Shown here: in pieces, positions 42,246 through 50,109 of the stretch
Layout of the letters: every line of letters begins with the position of its first letter
Numbering within the stretch: the stretch's first letter is position 1
Assembly (NCBI RefSeq): GCF_004322705.1
Contig: NZ_SIZZ01000002.1
Location: 496,001 to 560,000 of the forward strand
DNA length: 64,000 bases
Reading direction: 5' to 3'
Source of the DNA: Dyella terrae
Lineage (GTDB): Bacteria; Pseudomonadota; Gammaproteobacteria; Xanthomonadales; Rhodanobacteraceae
Notes under the pieces: generated by a model
Seen by the model: only the letters and a program-made list of their open reading frames with translations
Told to the model about the DNA's origin: nothing
Database searches by the model: none
Position numbers and translations under genes: made by a program

Positions 42246-43091
42246 ATGCTGCCCATGACCGATCCCACCCGCGCCAAGCCTGAAGACGACGCCATCGTGC
42301 GTGTCCGTGGCCTGACCACGGTGCTCAACGGCAAGACCATTTTTGACGCGATGGATCTCGATATCCCGCGCGGCAAGGTCACTGCCATCATGGGTCCCAG
42401 CGGCACCGGCAAAACCACGCTGCTCAAGCACATCACCGGGCAGATGCGCGGCGATGCGGGCGAGGTGTGGGTGGATGGTCACAACGTGCCGACGCTCGGC
42501 CGCGAGCAGCTGTTCGAGCTGCGTGAGCGCATCGGTTACCTGTTCCAGAATTCCGCGTTGCTGACCGATTTCGATGTCTTCGAAAACGTGGCGTTTCCGC
42601 TGCGCCAGCACACCAGCCTGCCGGAAGTGCTGATCCGCAACATCGTGCTGACCAAGTTGCAGGCCGTGGGTCTGCGTGGCGCGGCGAAGCTGATGCCGAC
42701 CGAGTTGTCGGGTGGTATGGCGCGACGTGTGGCGCTGGCGCGTGCGATCGTGTTCGATCCCATGCTGATCCTGTACGACGAGCCTTTCGTTGGCCTCGAT
42801 CCGATTGCGCTCAACCAGGTGCTCAAACTTATACGCACCCTCAACCAGACGCTGGGCATCACCAGTGTGCTGGTGGCGCACGAGCTGGCCGCGGTGCAGC
42901 AGGTGGCCGACCACGTTTATCTGATTGCCAACGGCAAGGTGGTGGCGCAGGGCGATCCGCGCACCATCGCCAACGATGGTTCGCCGTGGACGCGCCAGTT
43001 CTTCGGCGGCGACGCGGACGGCCCGGTGCCGTTCCAGTATCCGGCGGGCGATCTCGGTGCGTCGCTTGGATTCACGAAGGAAGGCGCATGA
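42246..43091 (+). CDS. mlaF: Phospholipid ABC transporter ATP-binding protein MlaF
   Basis: 281 aa. Full ABC ATPase: Walker A GPSGTGKTTLL, Q-loop YLFQNSALL, signature LSGGMARR, Walker B LILYDEPFVGLDP and the switch histidine in VAHELAA. Part of MlaFEDB, which moves glycerophospholipids between inner and outer membranes to keep outer-leaflet lipid asymmetry. Start is ATG 42246 or 42255. It is the first gene of mlaFEDCB, about 140 nt after gmk; its stop overlaps mlaE (ATGA). Confidence 0.94.
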   Translation: MLPMTDPTRAKPEDDAIVRVRGLTTVLNGKTIFDAMDLDIPRGKVTAIMGPSGTGKTTLLKHITGQMRGDAGEVWVDGHNVPTLGREQLFELRERIGYLFQNSALLTDFDVFENVAFPLRQHTSLPEVLIRNIVLTKLQAVGLRGAAKLMPTELSGGMARRVALARAIVFDPMLILYDEPFVGLDPIALNQVLKLIRTLNQTLGITSVLVAHELAAVQQVADHVYLIANGKVVAQGDPRTIANDGSPWTRQFFGGDADGPVPFQYPAGDLGASLGFTKEGA

Positions 43092-43855
43092 GCGAGGCAC
43101 GCGAAAACATCGTCACCCGTTCGCTGGCGCAAATCGGCAACTGTGGATTGTTCCTGCTGCAGATTCTGGCAGCGGTGCCGCGCAGCATGCGGCACGGGCG
43201 CGAGACGCTGCGCCAGATCTGGTTCGTCGGCGCGATGAGCCTGATCATCATCATGGTCTGCGGCCTGTTCGTCGGCATGGTGCTGGGCCTGCAGCTGTAT
43301 GACGTGCTGTCGATCTTCGGCGGCACCTCCGCGACGGGTACGGTGGTGGCGATTGCGATCTACCGCGAACTTGGGCCGGTGGTGACGGCGCTGCTTTTTG
43401 CCGGTCGTGCGGGTACGTCGGTGACGGCGGAGATCGGCCTGATGCGCGCCACCGACCAGATCGCGGCGATGGAAATGATGGCCGTCGATCCGATTGCCTA
43501 CGTTGCGGTGCCGCGCTTCCTGGCTGGCCTCGTCGCGATGCCGCTCCTGTGCTGCGTGTTCTGCGCCATGGGCATTCTTGGCGGCCATCTGGTGGGTGTG
43601 AGCTGGCTGGGCATCGACAACGGCACCTTCTGGTCGAACATGACCGCCACGGTCGAGGTGGGCAAGGACGTGCTCAACGGCGTGATCTGGAAGAGCGCCG
43701 CGTTCGGTGCGGTGGTCTCGCTGATTGCCGTGTTCCAGGGCTATACGACGCCGCCGACCAGCGAAGGCGTGGCCTATGCCACGACGCGCACGGTGGTGGC
43801 TTCGTCCATCGCCATTCTCGCCCTCGATTTCGTGCTCACCGCGTTCCTGATGTGA
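43088..43855 (+). CDS. mlaE: Phospholipid ABC transporter permease MlaE
   Basis: 255 aa, five or six hydrophobic helices. Signature segments FVGMVLGLQLY, ELGPVVTALLFAGRAGTSVTAEIG, MRATDQIAAMEMMAVDPI and PRFLAG are those of MlaE. ATG 43088 overlaps the mlaF stop by 4 nt. Inner-membrane channel of the Mla complex. The next gene starts 46 nt downstream. Confidence 0.95.
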   Translation: MSEARENIVTRSLAQIGNCGLFLLQILAAVPRSMRHGRETLRQIWFVGAMSLIIIMVCGLFVGMVLGLQLYDVLSIFGGTSATGTVVAIAIYRELGPVVTALLFAGRAGTSVTAEIGLMRATDQIAAMEMMAVDPIAYVAVPRFLAGLVAMPLLCCVFCAMGILGGHLVGVSWLGIDNGTFWSNMTATVEVGKDVLNGVIWKSAAFGAVVSLIAVFQGYTTPPTSEGVAYATTRTVVASSIAILALDFVLTAFLM

Positions 43856-43901
43856 CCATCGCCATGACCATTTTTCGCAACTTTCTGATGAGGATCGTGC
43901 C

Positions 43902-44750
43902 GTGAGCCAGAGACCATCGTATGCCGTCGGCACCGGCCTGTTCATCGTGCTTGGATTCGCCACGCTGGGCTATCTCGCCACGCAGACGACGTCGGTTGCC
44001 AACCGCAGTCGCGGCCCGAGCTATGTCGTCGAAGCGCATTTCGCCAACATCGGCCAGCTCAAGGAGCGGGCGCCGGTGAAGGTGGCGGGCGTGCGCATTG
44101 GTCAGGTGCAGTCGATCGTGCTGGATCCGGGCAAGGAGACGGCGGACGTCAAGCTCGCCATCGACACCAGGTACAGCCAGATTCCGGATGATTCGGTTGC
44201 TACGATCTTCACCAGCGGCCTGTTGGGCGACCAGTACGTGGGCATCCAGTACGGCAGCTCGACCAAGCCGGTCGCGGACGGTGGCACGCTGGCGCTGACG
44301 CGCCCGGCGCAGCAGCTGGAAGAAATGCTCGGCAAGTTCTTCGGTGCGGGTGGCGCGGCAGACAACCTGTCCGGCAGCTACCGGATCCGCGCCCGTTTCA
44401 CCAACGTCGGTGCGCTCTCCGTGGGTGCGCCGGTGAAGATGGCCGGCGTGGCGATCGGCAGCGTGGCGTCGGTGAAGGCCGACCCGGTCAAGCTGGACGC
44501 CGAGGTGACCCTCGCCATCGACAAGAAGTACAGCCAGATCCCCGATGATTCGGCCGCGGCAGTGTTCACCAGTGGTTTGATCGGCACCCAGTATGTTGCG
44601 ATCCAGCCCGGCGGCTCGCCGGACAATCTCAAGGACGGCGATCAGATGGTGCTTACGCAGTCGGCCCTTCAGCTGGAAGACCTGATCGGAAAGTTCCTGG
44701 TCAACGGTTCGCCCAGCGACAAGAAGCCGGCCGATAGCGACAAGCATTGA
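43902..44750 (+). CDS. mlaD: MlaD with two tandem MCE domains
   Basis: 282 aa; E. coli MlaD has 183 with one MCE domain. After an N-terminal anchor helix (residues 9-27) two MCE copies follow: residues about 41-147 and 160-266. Each has the same sequence of blocks (HFANIGQL/RFTNVGAL, APVKVAGVRIGQV/APVKMAGVAIGSV, YSQIPDDS in both, FTSGLLGDQYV/FTSGLIGTQYV, QQLEEMLGKF/LQLEDLIGKF), with about half of the residues identical by eye. A short Lys/Asp tail closes it. Periplasmic lipid-carrying ring of the Mla complex; how a double-MCE subunit assembles (three chains instead of six, or a stacked ring) is unknown. Confidence 0.92.
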   Translation: MSQRPSYAVGTGLFIVLGFATLGYLATQTTSVANRSRGPSYVVEAHFANIGQLKERAPVKVAGVRIGQVQSIVLDPGKETADVKLAIDTRYSQIPDDSVATIFTSGLLGDQYVGIQYGSSTKPVADGGTLALTRPAQQLEEMLGKFFGAGGAADNLSGSYRIRARFTNVGALSVGAPVKMAGVAIGSVASVKADPVKLDAEVTLAIDKKYSQIPDDSAAAVFTSGLIGTQYVAIQPGGSPDNLKDGDQMVLTQSALQLEDLIGKFLVNGSPSDKKPADSDKH

Positions 44751-44785
44751 TCGCCGCCCCCATCCCTTTATCCCAGGAGTTTTCC

Positions 44786-45457
44786 ATGTTGCGTAGTCTG
44801 GCTCTTGCCACCGCCATCGCTTTTAGCGGCGTGATGGCCGCTCCGGTCTTTGCACAGGACGCCGCCCAGCAGGCGCCTGCCGGCCAGTCGCCCGTCGAAG
44901 TGGTACAGAGCATTGCTGACCAGTTGGGCAAGGCCATCGACGGCCACCAGTCCGAGCTGAAGAAAGACCAGGAAAAGCTCATCACCGTCATCGATGACAT
45001 TTTCCTGCCGCATTTCGACATCGATTACGCGTCGATTCTGGTGCTCGGCCAGCACGCCCGCGAAGCGACGCCGGCACAGCGCGAGCGCTTCGCCAAGGCG
45101 TTCTACAACTCGATCACCCATCGCTATGCCGAGGGCCTGCTGAACTACACGCGTGGTCGCGTGAAGGTGCTGCCGTTCAACGGCAGCCTGGACGACAAGC
45201 GCACCGTGGTGCGTACGCAGGTGGTGCTCGATGACGGCAAGACGGTCCAGGTCGACTATGCGTTTCGCAAGAGCCGCACGGGCGACTGGAAGGCGTACGA
45301 CGTGATCATCGAAGGCATTTCCTACGTTACCAACTACCGCAACCAGGTGGATGCGGAAATCCGCAAGGTCGGCGTCGACAAGTTGATCAGCAACCTGGAA
45401 ACCCAGGGCTCCAAGGCACTGGAGACGCTGGAAAAGGACGGCAAGGCCTCTTCCTGA
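44786..45457 (+). CDS. mlaC: Periplasmic phospholipid-binding protein MlaC
   Basis: 223 aa with a signal peptide (AIAFSGVMAAPVFA) and an early Q/A-rich mature N-terminus. MlaC features: LPHFDIDYASILVLG, YAEGLLNYTRGRVKVLP, and DVIIEGISYVTNYRNQ. It shuttles lipid between outer-membrane MlaA and inner-membrane MlaFEDB. CCAGGAGT precedes ATG 44786; the upstream in-frame ATG 44747 overlaps mlaD and is not a good start. The stop overlaps mlaB by one base (TGATG). Confidence 0.93.
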   Translation: MLRSLALATAIAFSGVMAAPVFAQDAAQQAPAGQSPVEVVQSIADQLGKAIDGHQSELKKDQEKLITVIDDIFLPHFDIDYASILVLGQHAREATPAQRERFAKAFYNSITHRYAEGLLNYTRGRVKVLPFNGSLDDKRTVVRTQVVLDDGKTVQVDYAFRKSRTGDWKAYDVIIEGISYVTNYRNQVDAEIRKVGVDKLISNLETQGSKALETLEKDGKASS

Positions 45458-45765
45458 TGAGTGCTCCGGCCCAGCAGTTTGCGCTTGCGCAGATCGAACC
45501 CGGCACGCTTGGCGTGTCGGGTTCGCTGACGTTCGCGACGGCGGCGGATGCGCTCAAGGCGATCATGGGCGCCGTCGATGGAGCTGGCGCCCCGGCGCGG
45601 CTGGATCTGGCCGGTGTGCAGCGCAGCGACAGCGCCGGGTTGGCCTGCGTGCTGGCTGTGCTTTCCGAAGCCAGCTCGCGTGGACGCCGACTGAGCGTCG
45701 CCAACGTGCCGGCAAATATGCGGATCCTTGCCCAGGTATGCGAAGTGGACGCGTTGCTGGCCTGA
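45457..45765 (+). CDS. mlaB: STAS domain protein MlaB
   Basis: 102 aa, a single STAS domain (ARLDLAGVQRSDSAGLACVL, with the conserved serine of the SDSAGL loop). MlaB stabilises MlaF in the ABC complex. Translation overlaps the mlaC stop by one base. Last gene of the operon; a strong bidirectional terminator follows. Confidence 0.9.
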   Translation: MSAPAQQFALAQIEPGTLGVSGSLTFATAADALKAIMGAVDGAGAPARLDLAGVQRSDSAGLACVLAVLSEASSRGRRLSVANVPANMRILAQVCEVDALLA

Positions 45766-45791
45766 GTCCACGCGCGGTGACATGCCGGTAC

Positions 45792-45821
45792 GAAAAAGGG
45801 CCCCTTGGGGCCCTTTTTTCT
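45792..45821. terminator. Bidirectional terminator between mlaB and mlaA
   Basis: AAAAAGGGCCCC, loop TT and GGGGCCCTTTTTT: an 8-bp GC stem with A-run on one side and T-run on the other, suited to both convergent genes. Confidence 0.88.
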
Positions 45822-45840
45822 GCGATGCGTCAAACCCGGA

Positions 45841-46704
45841 TCAGCCGTGACCGGCCTGCCCCTGGGGTGCGGGTTGCTGCTGGGCCGGCGGCTGTTGCTG
45901 CTGGTTGCGCTCCCACTTGTGCTGCTCGTCGAGCAGTTCTTCCGGATCGAAATCCTGCTCTTTCAGGCCCTGCATCTGTTCGATCACCTCGGCCGGCGGG
46001 TTGCCGTCGTAGATCTGGTACAGGCGCTGCTGGCGATAAGCATCGCGCAGGAACACGTACGGGTCGTAGGCCGACTCCAGGAAGCTCTCTGCATCGATGC
46101 CGCGGGAGCGCAGGGTCACCAGATACATCAGCTGCGGCAGGTACTGCTGGCCGTAGTCGTAGTGGTTGTTGCGCGCGTAGTAGCTCAGCGGGTCGAAGAA
46201 GTAGCTGTCCACCGGCAGGCGCCAGACGTCGCGGACGGTGGTGGGGCCGATCAGGGGCAGCATCAGGAAGTCGCCCTCGGGCACGCCCCAGCGGGCCAGG
46301 GTGACGCCAAAGTCGTTGTCTTCCAGGGGCAGCCCCAGGCTGCTGGCCGGGTCGAAGAAGCCGCCGATGCCCAGTGTCAGGTTCACCAGGAAGCGGCCCG
46401 TGCTACGCGCCGCCTGGAGCGGGCGCGCCTGCAGCAGGTCGTTGGCGACCGTGATCGGCATGCGGATATTGGTGAAGAAGTCGCTCATCGCCCGGCGAAC
46501 CGGCGGGTTGGTCACCTTGCGATAGCCGACGGCGACGGGGCGGATCACCGCCTTGTCGACGGAGTCATTGAAGCTGTAGACACCCCGGTTGAACTTCTCA
46601 AGCGGATCGTCGGTGCGCGGCTTGGCGATGGTGCAGCCCGTCAGCAAAGCGAGCGCGACCAGGGGCAGCAGGCGCAGCAGGTGGTTTCGTAAGAGGGACG
46701 GCAT
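45841..46704 (-). CDS. mlaA: MlaA/VacJ family outer-membrane lipoprotein
   Basis: 287 aa. Signal peptide with lipobox LTGC (Cys about residue 24), then the MlaA core: DPLEKFNRGVYSFND, NPPVRRAMSDFFTNI, GIGGFFDPASSLGLP, DFGVTLARWGV and GPTTVRDVWRLPVD. A Q/P-rich C-terminal tail (QQQQPPAQQQPAPQ) follows. MlaA forms a doughnut in the outer membrane with porins, pulling misplaced phospholipid out of the outer leaflet. It is convergent with mlaFEDCB, so the full system sits in one locus. Confidence 0.93.
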   Translation of the reverse strand: MPSLLRNHLLRLLPLVALALLTGCTIAKPRTDDPLEKFNRGVYSFNDSVDKAVIRPVAVGYRKVTNPPVRRAMSDFFTNIRMPITVANDLLQARPLQAARSTGRFLVNLTLGIGGFFDPASSLGLPLEDNDFGVTLARWGVPEGDFLMLPLIGPTTVRDVWRLPVDSYFFDPLSYYARNNHYDYGQQYLPQLMYLVTLRSRGIDAESFLESAYDPYVFLRDAYRQQRLYQIYDGNPPAEVIEQMQGLKEQDFDPEELLDEQHKWERNQQQQPPAQQQPAPQGQAGHG

Positions 46705-46848
46705 CGGCGTCAGGGGGTCCGCTGCAAGGTGGATCGTCGGGGCAATTGTATAAGTGTACTGCCTGGTTCTTATATTGTGTAGCGAACCCTAGTGTGGGCG
46801 CGAGGCGCTGCAGCAGGGCTGAACCGCGCATCATACGGCCATGCTGCA

Positions 46849-46877
46849 TTGCCAGCAAAGCGCCCCATGGCTACACT
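46849..46877 (+). promoter_or_regulatory. Strong candidate promoter for rpoZ-spoT
   Basis: TTGCCA (46849-46854), 17-nt spacer, TACACT (46872-46877). Predicted start about 34 nt before the rpoZ ATG. An AT-rich patch further left (46743-46790) probably holds the divergent mlaA promoter. Confidence 0.65.
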
Positions 46878-46916
46878 GGCGACCTATAAGTCGCTTTATT
46901 CCCTAAGGATTTCCCA

Positions 46917-47207
46917 ATGGCACGCATTACCGTCGAAGACTGCCTCGAGGTAGTTGATAACCGATTCGAGCTGGTGCTGATGGCGACCAAGCGCGCCCGC
47001 CAGCTGGCCAAGGGCGCGGAACCGGCCGTCAACCCTGACCATGACAAGCCCACCGTGCTGGCCCTGCGCGAGATCGCCGACCGCCGCATCGACCAGGCCA
47101 CGATCGACGAGATCGACCGCGCCGAACGTGAGCGCGCCGAACGCGAAGCCCTCGAGTGGGCTGCCGCCGAAGTGGACGACGACCTCTCGAAGGGCGGTGA
47201 CGACTGA
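46917..47207 (+). CDS. rpoZ: RNA polymerase omega subunit
   Basis: 96 aa. [20 protein letters not shown] and [15 protein letters not shown] are the conserved parts. Omega helps fold RNA polymerase beta' and is part of the ppGpp binding site 1. AAGGA lies 8 nt upstream of the ATG. It is followed by spoT after 133 nt; the pair forms a (p)ppGpp module. Confidence 0.96.
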   Translation: MARITVEDCLEVVDNRFELVLMATKRARQLAKGAEPAVNPDHDKPTVLALREIADRRIDQATIDEIDRAERERAEREALEWAAAEVDDDLSKGGDD

Positions 47208-47340
47208 TGGACGGCGCTGGCTGTAAACGACGCCGCGAAGGCACTGACGCGATCAGTGCTGTCGTCGTGCGCGCGCTTTCGGCCGGCACCTTTTTCCATC
47301 CAGCCTGTGAGGCGGCAGCCTGAGCGGCGGCCGACCCTCC

Positions 47341-49506
47341 ATGCCGGCGGCCACGCATCCCGACTCTGCGGATACGTCCCCACTGCCGGTCTATGTGCAG
47401 GCGCTCAAGGAACGTGTCGCCTATCTGCCGGAAGCGCAGGTAGCACGCGTCATCCGTGCTTATGAAGTCGGTGCGCAGGCCCATGAGGGCCAGTCGCGCA
47501 AGAGCGGTGAGCCGTACATCACGCACCCGGTGGCGGTCGCGGGCATCCTGGCCGAACTGGGCCTGGACGCCGAGACCATCATCGCGGCGATCCTGCACGA
47601 CACGCTCGAAGATACCGAGCTCAGTCGTACCCAGCTTTCGGGTGAGTTCGGTGAAACCGTGGCCGAGCTGGTCGATGGTGTCACCAAGCTGGACAAGATG
47701 CGTTTCAGCAGCCGCCAGGAAGCGGACGCCGAGAGCTTCCGCAAGATGCTGCTTGCGATGGCGCGCGACCTGCGCGTTATCCTGATCAAGCTGGCCGATC
47801 GTCTGCACAACATGCGTACGCTGGGCGCCAAGGATTCGTCCTCGCGCCGCCGCATCGCGCGCGAAACGCTGGAGATCTACGCGCCCATCGCGCAGCGCCT
47901 GGGCATGAACAAGTTCAAGGCGGAGCTGCAGGACCTGGGCTTCCGCGCACTGTATCCCGATCGCTATCGCGTGATCAGCGAGCGCATCCGCGCGGCGCTG
48001 GGCAATCGTCGCGAAGCGATGGGCAAGATCGAAGCCGCGCTTTCCGCGCGCCTGACGGCCGAGCATCTCACGGCCAGGGTGGTCGGGCGTATCAAGTCGC
48101 CGTGGAGCATCTATTCGAAGATGCGCAGTGAGCACAAAAGCTTCGCCCAGCTCATGGACGTCTATGGCTTCCGCGTCGTGGTCGAGAACGCCATGAATTG
48201 CTACATGGCGCTGGGCGCGGTGCATTCGCTGTATAAGCCGGTGGATCGTCGCTTCAAGGATTTCATCGCCATCCCGAAGGCGAACGGCTACCAGTCGCTG
48301 CATACCGTGCTGCTGGGGCCCTTCGGTGCGCCGATCGAAGTGCAGATCCGCACGGCGGAAATGGATTCGGTGGCCGAGCGCGGCGTCGCCGCACACTGGG
48401 CCTACAAGACCGACAGCGGTCCGGCCAACAGTGCGCAGGCACGTGCCCGCGAATGGCTTTCCTCGTTGGCCGACAGTCAGGCGAATACGGCGTCTTCCTC
48501 CGAGTTCATCGAGAACGTCAAGATCGACCTGTTCCCGGACGAGGTGTATCTGTTCACGCCGCGCGGCGACATTCTTTCGTTGCCGCGCAACGCGACGGCG
48601 CTGGACTTCGCTTACGCCGTGCATACCGACGTGGGTGATCACGCCGTGGCCGCGCGTGTGGACAAGAAGCTGCTGCCTCTGCGTACCCGACTCGAATCCG
48701 GCCAGCTCGTGGAGATCATCACGGCGCCGTCGGCGGTGCCGAATCCCGCGTGGCTGGAATCGGTGGTTACCGGCAAGGCCCGCACAGCCATTCGCCAGTA
48801 CCTCAAGCATCTGCAGCACGAGGACGCCGTTGACTTCGGCCATCGCATGCTCGATCGCGCGCTCGACGCACAAGGCAGCAGCCTCGATGCGATCCCGCCG
48901 GCCGTGCTTGATCGGTTCCTCGAGGCATCCAAACTCAAGCGACTCGAAGAGCTGCTTGCCGACATCGCGCTGGGCAACCGCATGCCCGACGTTGTCGCTA
49001 CCCAGCTTCTGGCCGCGCGCGGCAAGCAAAAGGGTGAAGCTGCGCCTTCGCCGCACGTGGCCGAAAAGATTCGCATCACGGGTGCGGAACGCGGTGTACT
49101 CAGCTTCGGCAATTGCTGCCATCCGCTGCCGGGCGACGAGATTATCGGTTACCTGTCGTCGGGCAAGGGCATCGTCGTGCATCGCGTCGAATGCCCGAAC
49201 GTCGTCGAGCTGCGCAAGTCGCCGGAGCGTTGCGTCGCCATCGAATGGGACCGCGATGTGCAAGGTGACTACCGCGCCGAGCTGCGCATCGAAGTCATCA
49301 ACCGACCCGGCGTTCTCGCCACAGTGGCAGCGGCCATCGCAGCGGCGAACTCGAACATCGAGAATGTTGAATACGTCGAGCGTGATGCCGCTGCAGCAAC
49401 GCTGCTGTTCGCCATCGAGGTGAAGAACCGCAAGCATCTGGCTGATGTGATTCGTCGCGTTCGTCGGACGGGTGTGGTCAGCGGAGCGTATCGTTACCCG
49501 TTGTGA
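47341..49506 (+). CDS. spoT: Bifunctional (p)ppGpp synthetase/hydrolase (SpoT type)
   Basis: 721 aa. N-terminal HD hydrolase domain is intact (HDTLEDTE, DRLHNMRTL), so it can degrade ppGpp. The synthetase domain (about 230-360) keeps VYGFRVVVE, FKDFIAIPKANGYQSLHT and the EVQIRTAEMD...AHWAYK segment. TGS (DEVYLFTPRGDILSLP), helical and zinc-finger-like region (GNCCHPLPGDEI) and a C-terminal ACT domain (RIEVINRPGVLA) follow. It adjusts stringent response to starvation. GTG/ATG alternatives exist just upstream, but ATG 47341 gives the family N-terminus. Confidence 0.96.
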   Translation: MPAATHPDSADTSPLPVYVQALKERVAYLPEAQVARVIRAYEVGAQAHEGQSRKSGEPYITHPVAVAGILAELGLDAETIIAAILHDTLEDTELSRTQLSGEFGETVAELVDGVTKLDKMRFSSRQEADAESFRKMLLAMARDLRVILIKLADRLHNMRTLGAKDSSSRRRIARETLEIYAPIAQRLGMNKFKAELQDLGFRALYPDRYRVISERIRAALGNRREAMGKIEAALSARLTAEHLTARVVGRIKSPWSIYSKMRSEHKSFAQLMDVYGFRVVVENAMNCYMALGAVHSLYKPVDRRFKDFIAIPKANGYQSLHTVLLGPFGAPIEVQIRTAEMDSVAERGVAAHWAYKTDSGPANSAQARAREWLSSLADSQANTASSSEFIENVKIDLFPDEVYLFTPRGDILSLPRNATALDFAYAVHTDVGDHAVAARVDKKLLPLRTRLESGQLVEIITAPSAVPNPAWLESVVTGKARTAIRQYLKHLQHEDAVDFGHRMLDRALDAQGSSLDAIPPAVLDRFLEASKLKRLEELLADIALGNRMPDVVATQLLAARGKQKGEAAPSPHVAEKIRITGAERGVLSFGNCCHPLPGDEIIGYLSSGKGIVVHRVECPNVVELRKSPERCVAIEWDRDVQGDYRAELRIEVINRPGVLATVAAAIAAANSNIENVEYVERDAAAATLLFAIEVKNRKHLADVIRRVRRTGVVSGAYRYPL

Positions 49507-49510
49507 GGTC

Positions 49511-49525
49511 GGCGGCTGCGCCGCC
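49511..49525 (+). terminator. Small GC hairpin after spoT
   Basis: GGCGGC-TGC-GCCGCC, 4 nt after the spoT stop, without a U-run. Weak or accessory. Confidence 0.3.
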
Positions 49526-49527
49526 TG

Positions 49528-49587
49528 TGAACGGTGAGCAGTGAACAAGGAGGAGCCATGTCTTTGGCGCTTACTGTTTACCGTTCA
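49528..49587. repeat. Imperfect inverted repeat between spoT and ridA
   Basis: Left arm 49528-49546 (TGAACGGTGAGCAGTGAAC) and right arm 49569-49587 match at 15 of 19 positions in inverted sense; all mismatches are transitions, so in RNA some would be G-U pairs. The loop contains GGAGGAGCCATG. It could be a degenerate mobile palindrome or a 5' leader structure for ridA. Confidence 0.5.
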
Positions 49588-49650
49588 CTGTTTACAGATC
49601 GCACCGCGAGCGGCTCTACTATCCCCTGCACTCCATCCACGGATACGTCC

Positions 49651-50034
49651 ATGACCCGCCAGATCATCGCCACCCCGAACGCCCCTTCGGCCATCGGCCC
49701 CTACTCGCAGGCCGTGCGTGCCGGCAACACCGTGTTCTTCTCGGGTCAGATTCCGCTGGATCCGGCGACGGGTGCGTTGGTTGAGGGTGACATCACCGCG
49801 CAGACGCGCCGCGTGTTCGACAATCTGGTCGCGGTGGCCGAAGCGGCGGGTGGCAAGCTGTCGGACATTGTTCGCGTGGGCATTTATGTCACCGATCTGG
49901 GGAATTTCGCCGCGGTGAATGCCGTCATGGCCGAATACTTCCAGGCGCCGTACCCGGCGCGCTCCACCATCGAAGTGTCGGGCCTGCCCAAGGCTGCGCA
50001 GGTGGAAGTCGACGCGGTGATGGTGCTGGGCTGA
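49651..50034 (+). CDS. ridA: RidA family reactive intermediate deaminase
   Basis: 127 aa. Hydrolyses reactive enamine/imine intermediates such as 2-aminoacrylate. Family motifs: APSAIGPYSQAVRAGNTVFFSGQIPLDP, with the arginine-binding region PYPARSTIEVSGLPKAAQVEVDAV; the key arginine in YPARST is present. ATG 49651 is used; an earlier ATG at 49534 gives an unrelated extension. It sits between spoT and recG, a common position. Confidence 0.95.
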   Translation: MTRQIIATPNAPSAIGPYSQAVRAGNTVFFSGQIPLDPATGALVEGDITAQTRRVFDNLVAVAEAAGGKLSDIVRVGIYVTDLGNFAAVNAVMAEYFQAPYPARSTIEVSGLPKAAQVEVDAVMVLG

Positions 50035-50109
50035 TCGATTCGGCGCCGACGCCTGAGTCAGGTGTCGGCGCTCTCGTGTGCAGCGGGCCGGTCGGCTACG
50101 CTTGCATGC

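Noticed and set aside
47029-49548. 839-codon minus-strand open frame
   Set aside because: Antisense to spoT, whose domains and catalytic residues are intact.
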